Below, one piece after another: positions 54,308 through 63,862 of a DNA stretch of 64,000 bases. A program made the position numbers and the translations under genes. This stretch comes from Maribellus sp. CM-23 (lineage in GTDB: Bacteria; Bacteroidota; Bacteroidia; Bacteroidales; Prolixibacteraceae): the NCBI RefSeq assembly GCF_021354595.1, contig NZ_JADWYJ010000006.1:248001-312000 (forward strand), written 5' to 3'. Position 1 is the stretch's first letter, and each line of letters opens with the position of its first letter. The notes under the pieces were generated by a model. The model saw only the letters and a program-made list of their open reading frames with translations. It searched no databases and had not been told where the DNA came from.

Positions 54308-54994
54308 TTATTTCTGTCCGTAGTAAGCGTTTTTACCGTGCTTGCGCAGGTAATGTTTATCAAGTAAGAATTGGTCGATCTCCGCATCCGGATTTAATTG
54401 CAGGGTATTGAAAGCCATCATGGCGACTTCTTCCATCACTTTTGCATTGTGAACCGCAGTCGCAGCATTACGGCCCCAGGCAAATGGTCCATGATTATTG
54501 ACAATTATTCCGGGAACAGCGTCTGCATCTGTTTTTGCAAATGTTTCCACAATTACGTTTCCGGTTTCCACCTCGTACGCATTTTGTACCTCTTTTGCTG
54601 TAAGCTTACGGGTACACGGAATTGGCCCGTAAAAATAGTCGGCATGAGTTGTTCCCAGTGCCGGAATATGTTTTCCGGCCTGCGCCCAGCTGGTTGCCCA
54701 TGATGAATGGGTATGGACCACTCCCCCAATGTTTTTAAAAGCTTTGTACAGAACCAAATGAGTGGGCGTATCGCTTGATGGTTTCAATTTCCCTTCAACC
54801 ACATTTCCCTCAAGGTCAACTACCACCATATCGTCGGCTTTCATATCATCGTACGATACTCCGCTTGGCTTGATTATTACCAAACCTTTTTCACGGTCAA
54901 TGGCACTAACATTGCCCCAGGTAAAAACCACCAAACCTAACTTTACCAAATCGAGGTTAGCTTTCAATACCTCTTCTTTTAATTGTTCAAGCAT
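54308..54994 (-). CDS. araD: L-ribulose-5-phosphate 4-epimerase
   Basis: A 228-residue class II aldolase-like epimerase that turns L-ribulose 5-phosphate into D-xylulose 5-phosphate. Motifs: TWGNVSAIDREKGLVIIKPSGV, the substrate pocket GGVVHTHSSWATSWAQAG with its metal-binding His pair, TTHADYFYGPIPCTR, and NNHGPFAWG with the third metal His. A conserved Tyr-rich C-terminus (DKHYLRKHGKNAYYGQ) completes the family. It stands after the symporter gene, with a strong stem-loop between. Confidence 0.97.
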   Translation of the reverse strand: MLEQLKEEVLKANLDLVKLGLVVFTWGNVSAIDREKGLVIIKPSGVSYDDMKADDMVVVDLEGNVVEGKLKPSSDTPTHLVLYKAFKNIGGVVHTHSSWATSWAQAGKHIPALGTTHADYFYGPIPCTRKLTAKEVQNAYEVETGNVIVETFAKTDADAVPGIIVNNHGPFAWGRNAATAVHNAKVMEEVAMMAFNTLQLNPDAEIDQFLLDKHYLRKHGKNAYYGQK

Positions 54995-55017
54995 AATATT
55001 TTAGATTATGGTTCAGA

Positions 55018-55072
55018 CAGAGTACAAGGATTAAATAATACATTTAAGCACCGATAACAACCTTGTACTCTG
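55018..55072 (-). promoter_or_regulatory. intercistronic stem-loop (symporter/araD)
   Basis: A perfect 12-bp inverted repeat, CAGAGTACAAGG and CCTTGTACTCTG, around 31 bases, between the symporter stop (55092) and the araD start (54994). Confidence 0.75.
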
Positions 55073-55091
55073 ATCATTAACTTCCATTTTT

Positions 55092-56813
55092 CTACCAGAA
55101 ATAAATGTAGAACACTACTGTTATTCCAATAATTATGGCAGAATGAATTAAATCCCAGTGATTCCAGCTTGCGCGGGTAATTGCTTTTTGTTCGGCTGTT
55201 GCTGATGAAAACGTCAAGCCTTCGAGTTGTATGGCTGGCGCAGGCTCGGTAAACTTGCTAACGATTATAACTACGAGCATACTGAACACCAACATACCAC
55301 CACTAAAAAACAGCCAGTTAACATCGTAGAAAAGAGTGTAAAAGATGTTGTTTACTCCTGTTTCTGCTGCCCATACTTTAACATCGGCATATCCGGCACT
55401 TCCGGCCAGCGAAGTATATATTACTTTTGCTCCCAAGCGCAGAACACCCACAATAAAGCCGGCAATCATTCCCCACATACCACCTTTAGGTGTTGGTTTC
55501 GAAGACAAAACTCCCAGTAAAAATGCGGCTGCAATACCCGGTGCCAGTACCGACTGTACATCCTGAAGATATGTGTACAGCACATCTCCGATGCTGCGCA
55601 TAACAGGGATCCATAATATCCCCAGGGCTACAATTACTACAGTGGCAATCCGGCCAATGTGCAGTAATCGTTTTTCTGAAGCTTCGGGCCTGAATTTCTT
55701 GTAGAAATCGATGGTAAACAACATCGCCGAAGAGTTAAACAACGAGGCCAGCGAACTCATTAAAGCGGCTAAAATTCCGCAAACAACTAACCCTTTAACA
55801 CCGGCAGGCAAAAGCTTTGCAACCAGGGTTGGGAATGCTGCATCGGCATTATGGGCACCATTTTCAAGAATAGGTAAAAATGCACCTGTTTTTTGGTGCA
55901 GTGCAAATGCAATCATCCCCGGAATCATAAACAAAAATACCGGTGTTAGTTTTAAATATGCACCAAATATGGTACCTCTGCGTGCCTGCGTTTCATCTTT
56001 TCCGGAAAGTACACGCTGAACAATAAACTGGTCGGTACACCAGTACCAGAACCCGATTACAGCCGAGCCAATAAAAACACCCAGCCACGGAAAATCTGCA
56101 TCGCGATTACTGCGAATAAGGTTGGTCATGGTATCGCCATACTCATTAACCTGAACTGCACTGGTAATGCGCATCATTTCATCCCATCCGCCTAGCTCCC
56201 GTAATCCCAGCACTACAATAATAACGGAGCCCAGGAGCAAAATAGGTGTCTGTAAAACAGAGGTGTACAATACTGATTTCATCCCTCCCACAACCGTATA
56301 AACGGCGGTAATCAACACCAGGCCGATTGCCGAGATCCAAAAGAAATCTATCCCCCACATGGTTTCAATGCCAAATACTTGCTGAAATACAAGCCCTCCG
56401 GCATAAACCGTTACGGCGACCTTCGTTAACACATAACTAATCAGTGAAATTACCGAAAGAATAGAGCGCGATTCTTTATTGTAACGACGTTCCAAGAACT
56501 CGGGCATGGTGCTCACCATACTACGCGAATAAAAGGGCACAAACACCCAGCCTAATACAAGGATCATCCACCCCTGAATTTCCCAGTGAGCCATGGCCAT
56601 ACCACTTGAAGCTCCGGCACCAGCCAACCCTATAAGGTGTTCAGAACCAATGTTCGAAGCAAAAATTGAAGCACCGATAGCTACCCAGGTAGCACCACGG
56701 CCAGCCAAAAAGTAATCGCCCGAGGTTTCTTCTTTTTGCATAAAAACCCAGGCAATAATTCCTATCAGGACAACTGCAAAACCTGCAATTACAATCCAAT
56801 CCAATAAAGCCAT
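55092..56813 (-). CDS. sodium:solute symporter (SSS), likely for L-arabinose
   Basis: A 573-residue SSS-family symporter with about 14 membrane segments. Sodium-site and sugar-site motifs of the SGLT branch are seen: DYFLAGRGATWVAIGASIFASNIGSEHLIGLAGAG, YSRSMVSTMPEFLERRYNKESR, VYTVVGGMKSVLYTSVLQTP and GFWYWCTDQFIVQRVLSGKD. These are typical of Bacteroidota glucose/galactose-type SSS proteins, so the direct call is a sugar:Na+ symporter; L-arabinose is inferred from its place between araA and araD. Confidence 0.92.
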   Translation of the reverse strand: MALLDWIVIAGFAVVLIGIIAWVFMQKEETSGDYFLAGRGATWVAIGASIFASNIGSEHLIGLAGAGASSGMAMAHWEIQGWMILVLGWVFVPFYSRSMVSTMPEFLERRYNKESRSILSVISLISYVLTKVAVTVYAGGLVFQQVFGIETMWGIDFFWISAIGLVLITAVYTVVGGMKSVLYTSVLQTPILLLGSVIIVVLGLRELGGWDEMMRITSAVQVNEYGDTMTNLIRSNRDADFPWLGVFIGSAVIGFWYWCTDQFIVQRVLSGKDETQARRGTIFGAYLKLTPVFLFMIPGMIAFALHQKTGAFLPILENGAHNADAAFPTLVAKLLPAGVKGLVVCGILAALMSSLASLFNSSAMLFTIDFYKKFRPEASEKRLLHIGRIATVVIVALGILWIPVMRSIGDVLYTYLQDVQSVLAPGIAAAFLLGVLSSKPTPKGGMWGMIAGFIVGVLRLGAKVIYTSLAGSAGYADVKVWAAETGVNNIFYTLFYDVNWLFFSGGMLVFSMLVVIIVSKFTEPAPAIQLEGLTFSSATAEQKAITRASWNHWDLIHSAIIIGITVVFYIYFW

Positions 56814-56846
56814 AATGTTAAGATTTGATGGTTTCTGATTCTGTTT

Positions 56847-58355
56847 TTATAAGCCTTTAGCCAGGAGATAATACAGGTCGTTCCAGCGCAGTTCCTTCTT
56901 CAACTCGTCGACCTTTGTATTCTTGTCGATTAATATGTATTCAACATCTGCATGCTCGGCAAACGTTTCGATAAAATCAGGCGTCAGGGCCAGAGTGAAA
57001 GCCGAGTGGTGTGTACCTCCCGCATAAATCCAGGCGGCGGCTCCGTCGGCCAGGTTGGGATGTGTTTTCCAATAGGCCGATGCCACCGGAAGCTTAGGCA
57101 TTTGGGCAAGTGGTTCGATAACATCCAGCGTATTCACAATAATTCGGAAACGGCTGCCCATGTCGATTACCGTAACATTCATTGCATCGCCTGTAGCACT
57201 TTCAAAGATCAAACGAGCCGGGGCATCTTTTCCTCCAATGCCCAAAGACTGAACTTCAAGACGCGGTTTTTTGGCGGCAATAGTCGGACAAATCTCCAGC
57301 ATATGAGCTCCCAGAACAGCTTCGTTGCCCGGTTCAAGATGATACGTATAGTCTTCCATGAAAGAGCTTCCTCCTTTCATCCCGACTGACATGGTTTTTA
57401 CAATGCGTAATAAGGCTGCTTGTTTCCAGTCTCCTTCGGCTCCAAAGCCATACCCGGCTGCCATTAAGCGTTGCGAAGCCAGCCCCGGGAGTTGAGATAA
57501 TCCAGTAAGGTTTTCGAAATTGGTTGTAAATGCTTTAAATCCGCCATCTTCCATAAAACGTTTTAACGCAATTTCATAACGCGCCTGAACACGAACATTC
57601 CCGTGGTATTCTGCGCCAGGCTTGCAATTATCTGCCACCTCGTACAATTGCTCATATTCTTTGTATAAGGTATCGACTTCTTCTTCAGTCACTTTTTCGA
57701 CATATGCCACCAGGTCGCCAAGGCTATAACCGTGAATATGCCATCCAAATTTGATCTGTGCTTCCACTTTATCTCCTTCGGTTACGGCCACTTCACGCAT
57801 GTTGTCGCCAAAACGTGCCACTTTCAGCCCTTGCGAATCGGCCCAGCCAATAGTGGTGCGACACCAATTGGCCACCTGCGTTTGCACCTCTTCATTTTGC
57901 CAGTGCCCAACCACAACCTTACGATTTTTCCGCATCCGAGCGTTGATAAAACCGTACTCGCGGCCACCATGAGCACTTTGATGCAGGTTCATATAATCCA
58001 TATCAATTTCGCTCCATGGTAAATCGCGGTTAAATTGCGTATGCAAATGCATGTAAGGTTTGCTTAAAGCCTTTAAACCGCCAATCCACATTTTGGCTGG
58101 AGAAAAAGTATGCATCCAGGTGATGATGCCAATGCAGTTTTTATTCGAGCTGGCCTCCACACAAATATCCAGAATTTCATCAGGAGTTTTTACAACCGGT
58201 TTAAATACAATTTTTACCGGCATTTTTTCTGAATTGTTTAATCCCTCTACAATTTTTTCTGAATCTGCATCAACTTGCTGTAGTGTTTTTGGTCCGTAAA
58301 GGTGCTGACTACCCGTAACAAACCATACTTCCATTTCATTTAATTTGTTGTTCAT
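56847..58355 (-). CDS. araA: L-arabinose isomerase
   Basis: A 502-residue manganese-dependent isomerase that turns L-arabinose into L-ribulose. Diagnostic motifs: VWFVTGSQHLYGPKTLQQVD near the start, CIGIITWMHTFSPAKMWIGGL, QFNRDLPWSEIDMDYMNLHQSAHGGREYGFI, FEDYTYHLEPGNEAVLGAHMLE and a late VASAYWKTHPNL. The start is at MNNKLNE, followed at once by MEVWFV. It sits between the regulator and the symporter genes. Confidence 0.97.
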   Translation of the reverse strand: MNNKLNEMEVWFVTGSQHLYGPKTLQQVDADSEKIVEGLNNSEKMPVKIVFKPVVKTPDEILDICVEASSNKNCIGIITWMHTFSPAKMWIGGLKALSKPYMHLHTQFNRDLPWSEIDMDYMNLHQSAHGGREYGFINARMRKNRKVVVGHWQNEEVQTQVANWCRTTIGWADSQGLKVARFGDNMREVAVTEGDKVEAQIKFGWHIHGYSLGDLVAYVEKVTEEEVDTLYKEYEQLYEVADNCKPGAEYHGNVRVQARYEIALKRFMEDGGFKAFTTNFENLTGLSQLPGLASQRLMAAGYGFGAEGDWKQAALLRIVKTMSVGMKGGSSFMEDYTYHLEPGNEAVLGAHMLEICPTIAAKKPRLEVQSLGIGGKDAPARLIFESATGDAMNVTVIDMGSRFRIIVNTLDVIEPLAQMPKLPVASAYWKTHPNLADGAAAWIYAGGTHHSAFTLALTPDFIETFAEHADVEYILIDKNTKVDELKKELRWNDLYYLLAKGL

Positions 58356-58407
58356 TTTATTAGTTTTTAAACGTATTTATTACTCTTATTGAAAAGTTGA
58401 AAAAAAT

Positions 58408-59088
58408 TTAGACCTTTACAATGCGGTCTAAACCTCTTTTAGTGAGCTCTCTTTTACTCCGGTAATAAAAAGCTCCTTTTCTTGATTCTGATATATCTTT
58501 TTCATTTAATCTTTCCAATACATCCAGAGACAGTATTTTCTTTCTGAAATTACCCGGGTCAAATTCACGCATAAAAATCGTCTCATACAGTTTTCGTAAT
58601 TGAGACATTGTAAATTTCTCGCCTAAAAGTTCGTGGCCGATTAATCGGTAACCAGCTTCGCGTTGCAACTTTTCAATCGCCTGCTTAACCATCTGGTCAT
58701 GATCAAAAATAAGTTCCGGCAACTGCGAAATCGGCCACCAGTATGCACCGTGCTCTTTAACACACGCCTTATCGTGTTCTTCCATCCTGATCAGCGCATA
58801 ATAAACGATGCTGATCACCCTGGCCTCAGGTTCACGGTCGTGCGTTGTAAACGTTGCCACCTGGCTCATAAAGATATTTCCGAGTCCTGTTGTTTGCTTT
58901 AGAACGCGCATGGCAGCGTCATCTGAAGATTCACCATCCAGAACAAAACCTCCCATTAGTGACCATGCGCCTTTAGACGGTTCAAATCCGCGCGGATACG
59001 ACAAAAGACACAACGTTCCTTCGTCGTACCCGAAAATAACACAGTCGACAGCTACAAGATGTTTTGGATGTTGATGGTAATACTTCAT
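58408..59088 (-). CDS. araR: AraR: Nudix-related transcriptional regulator
   Basis: A 226-residue NrtR-type regulator: an N-terminal Nudix-like domain (residues 10-140) and a C-terminal winged-helix domain (about 150-226; EKFTMSQLRKLYETIFMREFDPGNFRKKI). The Nudix box reads GGFVLDGESSDDAAMRVLKQTTGL: the catalytic Glu pair is replaced by Gln-Thr, so it should bind rather than cut. This agrees with the AraR of gut Bacteroides, which binds L-arabinose and represses arabinose genes. It is encoded inside the operon it would control. Confidence 0.92.
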   Translation of the reverse strand: MKYYHQHPKHLVAVDCVIFGYDEGTLCLLSYPRGFEPSKGAWSLMGGFVLDGESSDDAAMRVLKQTTGLGNIFMSQVATFTTHDREPEARVISIVYYALIRMEEHDKACVKEHGAYWWPISQLPELIFDHDQMVKQAIEKLQREAGYRLIGHELLGEKFTMSQLRKLYETIFMREFDPGNFRKKILSLDVLERLNEKDISESRKGAFYYRSKRELTKRGLDRIVKV

Positions 59089-59125
59089 AATTAAAAATGT
59101 AGCATCAATCGTAAAGACTTCTCTC

Positions 59126-61621
59126 TTACTGTACTTTAATTTGTATCTCTGCCGGTTTCAACCAATTAGCGGTGAATCTGACAGCCAACTCTCCCTCCGA
59201 TCTTCCGGCTTTGATATAGGCAATCAAACGCCCGTGAAATACGCGCTGTTTGTTATCGGTGTAGTCACCCATATCTTCGTTGTTACTGGCTTCTAAACCC
59301 AACAATTTACCGTCCCCCAGAATTTGGCAGGTAATCTCATCATCTGAAAGCATTACCGGAATGCCATTCTCGTCAACCACCTGAATGGCAACCTGGGCAA
59401 CACCGTCTTTAGCTATTTCTGTTGCACTTTCTATGATTTTAATGGCATAAGGCCTTCCGGATGACTGAATTGAATAGCTGCTAACCAGATTCCCTTCAGT
59501 ATCCAATCCAACAACTTCGAGCTTGCCATCGCGGTAGGGAATATCCCAGAAAATGATTCCTGTTTCCTTATTATAGGCTTTCCTCTCCCCCTCCATTTTT
59601 CCGTCAATCAATAGCTCTGCCTGCGCAGCATTGGTATAGCAAACCACCCGGATTAACTGGTTTTGCTGATAGTTCCATATCGGCCACGCATCCATCGACG
59701 GTACTTTCTCTTCGTAATTACCACCGGAATTTTCCGCATCCAGGTGCGACCAAACATCTTTCATCTGGCTTTTGCTACCACGGCCCGGTGTCGGGTAGGT
59801 TCCCAAATAAGCCATAGGTTTATCGGCCCATAACGACTGGCGGTAATATCCACGCGGTTTAATGAAACCACCAAAATCGAGCAGACCTGAATAAAAACCG
59901 CGCGAAGGCCAGCGACCGGATTCACCAAGGTAATCGATACCAGTCCACAGGAACTGACCAAAAACAAAGTCTCTAGAAGTCACAGCTTTCCAGGCTTCCA
60001 GATCATGACGGTTTTCACTGCCAAACAACACTCGCTCCGGGTATTTGGCATGATCATGATCATAAAGGCTCTCGGTATAGTTGTAACCGGTTATGTCCAA
60101 AGCAAAAGGATATCCGGTTTGGTTGGACATGGCAACTCCTGCCAGACCCGCTGTTGTTGGACGCGACTGATCGTACTGTTTTACCACTTTTACCAAACGC
60201 TCGGCAATATCTCCCAATCTCATGGCATTGGGTGCCTCTTTTTTATATCCTCCAAAAATCGGCTGGGTAAAACCGGTTTCAGCACCGCCGTCCAATACCG
60301 GATGCGAATAGGGATCGTTCGGGTAATCCACCTCATTCCCGATACTCCAGGCGAAAACAGAAACATGATTGCGATCGCGTTTTACCATATCTCCCAAGTC
60401 CTTTTCACCCCACTCTTCAAAGAAATCAAACGTTCCCTCAAAACCGGGAGTACCAACATTCCAGCCCTCCAGCCATTTGCGTTTGGGAAACTCCCATTCA
60501 TCAAAGGCTTCATCTAAAACAAGCAATCCAAGTTCGTCGCACAGTTCGTACAAATCGGGAGCTTGCGGATTATGACTGGTGCGAATGGCATTAACGCCGA
60601 TTTCTTTGAGGGTTTGCAAGCGTCTCTTCCAGACTTCGCGCGGCACTGCGGATCCCAATACTCCGGCATCGTGGTGCAAACAAACACCTTTCACCTTCAT
60701 CGGCTCGCCATTCAATGCGAAACCCTTATTCGGGTCAAAGGAAAAATGGCGAAAACCGGTTGTAGTGGTGGTTTCATCAATTAGTTTTCCATCATTATAA
60801 ACGGTGGTTTTCAGGGTGTAAAGGTTCGGTGCATCCAACGACCAAAGTTCCGGATTGGTTACTTTTAATGCCGTTTGTATCTTCCCTGTTTGATTGGCTG
60901 AAACGGTTAATTTATCAGACGATTTTGCAACCAGGTTGTTGTCCGCATCGTACAGTTCGTTTTTTACGATCAATTCTGACGACTTGGCAGAACCGTTTTC
61001 TAGATCAACTTCAACGTTTAGCTGATAGCCTTTTTTTAGCTGCTCGGGATAAGCATAAACACCCCATTGGGCAATCTGAACAGGGTTGGCATAAACAAGC
61101 CAAACATCGCGGTAAATCCCCGATCCGGTATACCAGCGCGAATCGGCAGACTGGCTGTGATCAACCCGCACTGCGATGATGTTCTCTTCGCCGAATTTGA
61201 TAAATGGCGTTGCATCGTACATAAACGAAATGTAACCGTTTGGCCGCTTGCCCAGGGAAACACCATTGACAAACACTTCGCTGCGGTTGTAGACGCCTTC
61301 AAAATACAGATAAACCTTTTTCTCTTCTTGTTCTTTAGAAACTTCGAATGACTTCCGATACCAGCCAATACCTCCCGGCAAATAACCGGTTGCACTGGCC
61401 AACGTCGGGCTCAACTGCCCTTTTACACTCCAATCGTGCGGAAGATCAACGGTTTGCCAGCGGCTATCGTCCGGCTGAATACTTTGTCCGTTTTCAAAAT
61501 CATTCAGCGTAAACTTCCAATTATTATTTATTTGTTCCGACTTTCCAAATCCGGTTTGTGCATGCAAAATACCGGCACCTGCCAGACAAAGTAAAAGCGC
61601 GAATAGTAATTTCATCTTCAT
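59126..61621 (-). CDS. beta-galactosidase-like GH2 enzyme
   Basis: An 831-residue GH2 glycosidase. I start it at ATG 61621 (MKMKLLFA), which gives a signal peptide ending before QTGFGKS; a longer frame from 61660 adds 13 non-signal residues. Domains: sugar-binding jelly-roll (about 20-200), Ig-like domain, TIM barrel (about 315-600), then DUF4982 and a further Ig-like end. Catalytic residues: acid/base Glu in FAWSIGNEVDYPND and nucleophile Glu in VLFGSENRHDLEAW. Exported, so it would act on beta-galactosides in the periplasm or outside, consistent with arabinogalactan side chains. Confidence 0.9.
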   Translation of the reverse strand: MKMKLLFALLLCLAGAGILHAQTGFGKSEQINNNWKFTLNDFENGQSIQPDDSRWQTVDLPHDWSVKGQLSPTLASATGYLPGGIGWYRKSFEVSKEQEEKKVYLYFEGVYNRSEVFVNGVSLGKRPNGYISFMYDATPFIKFGEENIIAVRVDHSQSADSRWYTGSGIYRDVWLVYANPVQIAQWGVYAYPEQLKKGYQLNVEVDLENGSAKSSELIVKNELYDADNNLVAKSSDKLTVSANQTGKIQTALKVTNPELWSLDAPNLYTLKTTVYNDGKLIDETTTTTGFRHFSFDPNKGFALNGEPMKVKGVCLHHDAGVLGSAVPREVWKRRLQTLKEIGVNAIRTSHNPQAPDLYELCDELGLLVLDEAFDEWEFPKRKWLEGWNVGTPGFEGTFDFFEEWGEKDLGDMVKRDRNHVSVFAWSIGNEVDYPNDPYSHPVLDGGAETGFTQPIFGGYKKEAPNAMRLGDIAERLVKVVKQYDQSRPTTAGLAGVAMSNQTGYPFALDITGYNYTESLYDHDHAKYPERVLFGSENRHDLEAWKAVTSRDFVFGQFLWTGIDYLGESGRWPSRGFYSGLLDFGGFIKPRGYYRQSLWADKPMAYLGTYPTPGRGSKSQMKDVWSHLDAENSGGNYEEKVPSMDAWPIWNYQQNQLIRVVCYTNAAQAELLIDGKMEGERKAYNKETGIIFWDIPYRDGKLEVVGLDTEGNLVSSYSIQSSGRPYAIKIIESATEIAKDGVAQVAIQVVDENGIPVMLSDDEITCQILGDGKLLGLEASNNEDMGDYTDNKQRVFHGRLIAYIKAGRSEGELAVRFTANWLKPAEIQIKVQ

Positions 61622-61660
61622 ACTGCTAAAGTTGTTTATCCAGAACTTGTTATCAGGCAA

Positions 61661-63853
61661 TTATTCTACAGGATCAATTCCGCTAACTGTTGGCACTACC
61701 TGCTTAATCGTACCATCTGCATTAAATTCCATTTTATCAATGCAAACCTCTCGGTGAAAGCCAGGGCCATCACTAAGGTGTTTGGCATTGATTCGGTGAT
61801 ATACCACGTACCATTCATCTTTACCGGGAATCTGTATAACCGAGTGGTGCCCGGTACCATACAATCCACTGGCCGCATCCTGAATAAGCACAATTGGATT
61901 TTCCGCCACCTCAATCGGCCCCATTGGCGATTTGGCTGTTCCGTACGCAACATGGTAGTTGGCTGAACCGGTATCGTCAACCGACCACATAAAATAGTAA
62001 GTACCGTTGCGGAAAATGACGTATATCCCTTCGCGGAAAGCATAATCGGCGTTTGTACCTCCCGCAGGCGTTAATACTCTGATTGTATTTGACTTCACCG
62101 AAACCATATCTTCATTCAGCTCAGCGGCTGCCAGGTATCCATTTCCCCAATAAATGAAGGCTTTGCCCGAAACAGGGTCGATAAAAGTACAGGGATCAAT
62201 TTGCTGCCCCCAACCTACCGGAGATTCCGTGATCATTGGCTCTTTTTCTGCGACAAATGGCCCGGTTGGATTCTCAGCTACAGCTACCCCTATTTGTTTT
62301 CCGCTGCCGGCAACATAATTCCCGCTGAAATAGTAGTAATACTTATAATCTTCGCCCACTTTCTTTTCGACAATGGTTGGAGCCCATGCACTGCCGTCGG
62401 CCCAGGGAACATCACCGGCTTTCATATCCATAATTTTGCCTTCGTCTTTCCAATTCACCAGATCATCCGACGAGAAAACCTTGAAATAATAGCCTGACCA
62501 TCCGGTAAATCCGTCTGATGTTGGGTAGATGTAATATTTGCCTGTTTTATTGGAGTACAGAACCTGCGGATCAGCATAAAAGCCATTCAAAGCCGGGTTA
62601 TGATCTTCAGAAGCTGTTACCTGGTATTTTACAGGTTGCTGCCCAACAATCGTAAACGTATATTCCACCGCTCCTTGAGTGAACTGCTGAGGCCCCTGAG
62701 GCTCAAAAGTGATACCTTCCCATGCGGTAAACGCCGGATCAAATGCTGTTAGATCGGTCCCAACTTTCACCGGAAGGTGAATTGTCTTTTTCTCCCCATT
62801 GAATACCACATTGTTCTTTTTCAACTGATCTGAAGTGGCATCAATAAACAAATCATCAGCTTTAGCAAAGGCGGTCATTAAACGCTCGTATTCTTTGGCA
62901 GTTATTGGGATCACCGTTCCGTGGCGGGGATGAAAATTCATGGAGATCTCTTCATCAATGACTTCAAAGTGCTCCAGATCTTTACTCTTGGTGAACTGAT
63001 ACCTTCCGGAACCGTATACATCGTACATCAGGATCCATTCATTCGAATCGTTCAATTTGAAAACACCCGAGCCCTCCACGCGATCTATTTCTTTATCCAC
63101 ACGTTCCATCGAAGGATAGGTGTACCCTTCAGTAAGCTTGTCCGAAATTGCCAGTTTTATACCGGGTGCCCCGCTTTCCGCTTTGTGAAAAAAGTAGAAT
63201 TTATGGTCTTTTTCGATAATATCGCCATCAATGCAGGCATTGTTGGTAGGGTTATACAATAACTGTTTCGGTGCTGATTCAAGCCCTGAAAAATCCTTGT
63301 TCGCATAAGCGTAATAAATGATATCAGGATGTGCACCACGGTCTTTCATCGACCAGTAGATCATATATTTTCCGGTCGTTTCATCGTATATGGTTTGCGG
63401 AGCCCAAACCCGGTCCACATCGCCAAACTCATCGGGATATGTTTCCGGAATATTGACCATCGATGTTTCCCAGTTTATAAGATCGGTGGATTTCATCAGG
63501 ATCATCGCATAGTTGTTCCACCCCATTTCCGGAACAAACAGGTCGGTAGCTACCATGTAAAAAGTTTTTCCATTGACACTCCTCAGAATGTGCGGATCGC
63601 GCACACCGCCTGATTTACTGATAACTTTTGAATCCAGTACCGGTTTGTTGTTGTTCAAAGCACGATAATTGTACCCATCGAGGCTAACCGCAAAACGGAT
63701 TGCTTCTTCTCCCGGTCCATTTCCGGTGAAGTAAGTAAACAAATAGGCTTCGTATTTTTCCGCTTGGCTACAGGCCGAAAAAAGATAGAGCCCCCCTGCC
63801 AATACAATTGTCAGCACCGGGAATATTTTCTTATAAGTTTTTAAAAGTCTCAT
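61661..63853 (-). CDS. tandem GH43-type lipoprotein
   Basis: A 730-residue lipoprotein (lipobox FSACS, Cys28) with two GH43-like five-bladed propellers joined by an Ig-like linker (about 345-420). In the first, VRDPHILRS, CIDGDIIEKD and RVEGSGVFK provide an Asp-Asp-Glu triad. In the second, YADPQVLYSN, QIDPCTFIDP and FREGIYVIFRN provide the same. GH43 enzymes are mainly arabinofuranosidases, arabinanases or xylosidases; with AraA-B-D in the operon an alpha-L-arabinofuranosidase is the most likely role. The gene lies 39 bases before the GH2 start. Confidence 0.9.
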   Translation of the reverse strand: MRLLKTYKKIFPVLTIVLAGGLYLFSACSQAEKYEAYLFTYFTGNGPGEEAIRFAVSLDGYNYRALNNNKPVLDSKVISKSGGVRDPHILRSVNGKTFYMVATDLFVPEMGWNNYAMILMKSTDLINWETSMVNIPETYPDEFGDVDRVWAPQTIYDETTGKYMIYWSMKDRGAHPDIIYYAYANKDFSGLESAPKQLLYNPTNNACIDGDIIEKDHKFYFFHKAESGAPGIKLAISDKLTEGYTYPSMERVDKEIDRVEGSGVFKLNDSNEWILMYDVYGSGRYQFTKSKDLEHFEVIDEEISMNFHPRHGTVIPITAKEYERLMTAFAKADDLFIDATSDQLKKNNVVFNGEKKTIHLPVKVGTDLTAFDPAFTAWEGITFEPQGPQQFTQGAVEYTFTIVGQQPVKYQVTASEDHNPALNGFYADPQVLYSNKTGKYYIYPTSDGFTGWSGYYFKVFSSDDLVNWKDEGKIMDMKAGDVPWADGSAWAPTIVEKKVGEDYKYYYYFSGNYVAGSGKQIGVAVAENPTGPFVAEKEPMITESPVGWGQQIDPCTFIDPVSGKAFIYWGNGYLAAAELNEDMVSVKSNTIRVLTPAGGTNADYAFREGIYVIFRNGTYYFMWSVDDTGSANYHVAYGTAKSPMGPIEVAENPIVLIQDAASGLYGTGHHSVIQIPGKDEWYVVYHRINAKHLSDGPGFHREVCIDKMEFNADGTIKQVVPTVSGIDPVE

Positions 63854-63862
63854 TATACTGGC